Part shown: piece by piece, positions 63,415 to 64,000 of the stretch
How positions within the stretch are numbered: the stretch's first letter is position 1
How the letters are laid out: every line of letters begins with the position of its first letter
NCBI GenBank assembly: GCA_044869805.1
Contig: JBIOXV010000068.1
Coordinates: 1 to 64,000 of the forward strand
Length of the DNA: 64,000 bases
Reading direction: 5' to 3'
From: CAWDVR01 sp044869805
Lineage (GTDB): Bacteria; Acidobacteriota; Thermoanaerobaculia; Multivoradales; SZUA-115
Notes under the pieces: model-generated
Database searches by the model: none
What the model saw: only the letters and a program-made list of their open reading frames with translations
Told to the model about the DNA's origin: nothing
Program-made: the position numbers and the translations under genes

Positions 63415-63999
63415 TTACTCGCGTGCGAGCTTGGGCGACAGCACCTCGGGGCCAATTTGCTCGCCGGCCGCGGTCAGGATCACGGCGCGCTCCATCTCCT
63501 CCTCCAGCTCCTCGACGTTGCCGGGCCAGTCGTAGGCGGCGAGGAGCGCGAGGGCGGCGTCACTGATACCCGCCAGGTGCTTGGCGTGGCGGACCATCGC
63601 CCGACGTGCGAAGTGACGGGCGAGCGCCGGCTGATCGCCCGGCCGCTCGGCGAGCGCAGGCACGCGTAGGGTGAAGGCCGAGAACACCGCCTGCAGGCCG
63701 GGGTCCAGCGCCGCGGTGGAGGGCCCGCGGCCTGGCTCGCCCCCGGCGCGCCCGGTCACCAGGATACCCCCGGCCGCCGAGCGGCCGATCACCAGTGGAC
63801 CCCTGGCCGCCGAGCGGCCGATGACCAGTGGACCCCCGGCCGCAGAGCGGCCGATCACCAGCGTACAAATCACCCGCACGTTGGCGGTGTGGGTGGCCGA
63901 GCCGCCGACCGGCACCACCTGTCGGGTGTCGAGGAAGGCCCTGAGCGCCGCCTGGCTGGCCGGCGACAGGCTGCCCACCTCCTCGATCAGCAAGGTGCC
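63415..63999 (-). CDS. Sigma-54-interaction AAA+ domain protein, degenerate (5'-truncated by window edge)
   Basis: The frame runs off the right edge; about 195 codons are visible. 'GTLLIEEVGSLSPASQAALR' is Walker B and the following helix of NtrC-type AAA+ domains, and 'VRVICT' is the sensor-1 strand. The usual 'FRxDLYYRL' arginine-finger segment is missing; instead come three tandem copies of LVIGRSAAxGx and a Gly/Pro linker, then 'LQAVFSAFTLRVPALAERPG' and the lid helix 'ALALLAAYDWPGNVEELEEE' ('WPGNVRELE' equivalent). It stops after the AAA+ domain with no HTH. Sigma-54 activation is doubtful; it may be a diverged regulator. Confidence 0.75.
   Translation of the reverse strand, partial: GTLLIEEVGSLSPASQAALRAFLDTRQVVPVGGSATHTANVRVICTLVIGRSAAGGPLVIGRSAARGPLVIGRSAAGGILVTGRAGGEPGRGPSTAALDPGLQAVFSAFTLRVPALAERPGDQPALARHFARRAMVRHAKHLAGISDAALALLAAYDWPGNVEELEEEMERAVILTAAGEQIGPEVLSPKLARE
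63763..63861. repeat. In-frame 33-bp tandem repeat x3
   Basis: Three units (63829-63861, 63796-63828, 63763-63795) of 33 bp, nearly identical, encoding LVIGRSAAGGP, LVIGRSAARGP and LVIGRSAAGGI inside the AAA+ gene; a fourth, decayed unit begins LVTGRA. Multiple-of-three period keeps the frame. Confidence 0.9.
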
Positions 64000-64000
64000 G

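Overview
The window is a contiguous, very GC-rich bacterial chromosome segment of about 64 kb. Nearly every real gene casts long open shadow frames on the other strand. Gene content points to a Gram-negative-type, didermic bacterium: a C-terminal-Phe porin, an OmpA-type protein, lipoproteins, a MltD-type lytic transglycosylase and Tat substrates. PQQ-type propellers opening with WPQWGGP/WPGWRGP, S9 and TAP-type S33 peptidases, DUF5668/LiaF-like proteins and an IPTL-type C-terminal tail suggest Acidobacteriota (Thermoanaerobaculia-like) or a relative. That placement is inference; there is no rRNA gene or other phylogenetic marker here. I saw no rRNA, tRNA, CRISPR array, phage or intact insertion sequence.

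Layout. 1-6.8 kb: 3' end of a porin, an FMN-binding protein and a His-rich membrane protein (probable redox unit); then a TAP-type peptidase, an ankyrin protein and a NarL-type two-component pair. 6.9-12.5 kb (minus strand): a tight four-gene operon of alpha/beta hydrolase, degenerate CHAT protein, CHAT protein and a clan-CD (caspase/C25-like) protease. This is the best candidate for an undescribed system. 12.6-17.6 kb: a PQQ-like propeller; a TetR gene with two copies of one operator, controlling itself and an AhpD-like/flavin-oxidase pair; and a MltD-like transglycosylase. 17.7-24.1 kb: a Ski2-like helicase, a VapBC module, an RluA-type pseudouridine synthase, and an XRE/MmyB-like regulator divergent from an AhpD-like gene and an exported truncated hemoglobin. 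24.2-31.1 kb: a TPR lipoprotein, a second PQQ propeller, an S9 peptidase and a lower-GC gene with eCIS/polymorphic-effector-like repeats. 31.1-37.7 kb: a methyltransferase, a membrane-anchored DUF4097-like protein, a large palindromic element, a glycosyltransferase/glycogen-debranching pair and an FKBP lipoprotein.

37.7-44.4 kb is a complete SUF operon (Rrf2 regulator, sufB, sufC, sufD, sufS, sufU) ending in a gene that looks internally deleted. 44.5-51.8 kb: an AI-2E-type transporter whose stop codon lies in a REP-like element, a MacB-like C-terminal scrap, a Kelch/DUF11 surface protein with an IPTL-like sorting tail, and a three-gene envelope set ending in an OmpA-domain gene. 51.7-56 kb is accessory and scarred: a DUF433/DUF5615 toxin-antitoxin pair sits between the OmpA gene and a second, truncated copy of its 3' end. 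It is followed by a restriction-modification gene broken by a one-base frameshift and an orphan small antitoxin-like gene. 56.3-64 kb: a Tat-exported vanadium haloperoxidase, a LytS/LytTR two-component pair, two LiaF/DUF5668 membrane proteins, acetyl-CoA synthetase, and the end of a degenerate sigma-54-type AAA+ gene carrying a 3 x 33-bp in-frame tandem repeat.

Most operons use 4-bp stop/start overlaps (ATGA or GTGA). GTG starts are frequent, and several genes have a TAGACT-like -10 box upstream.
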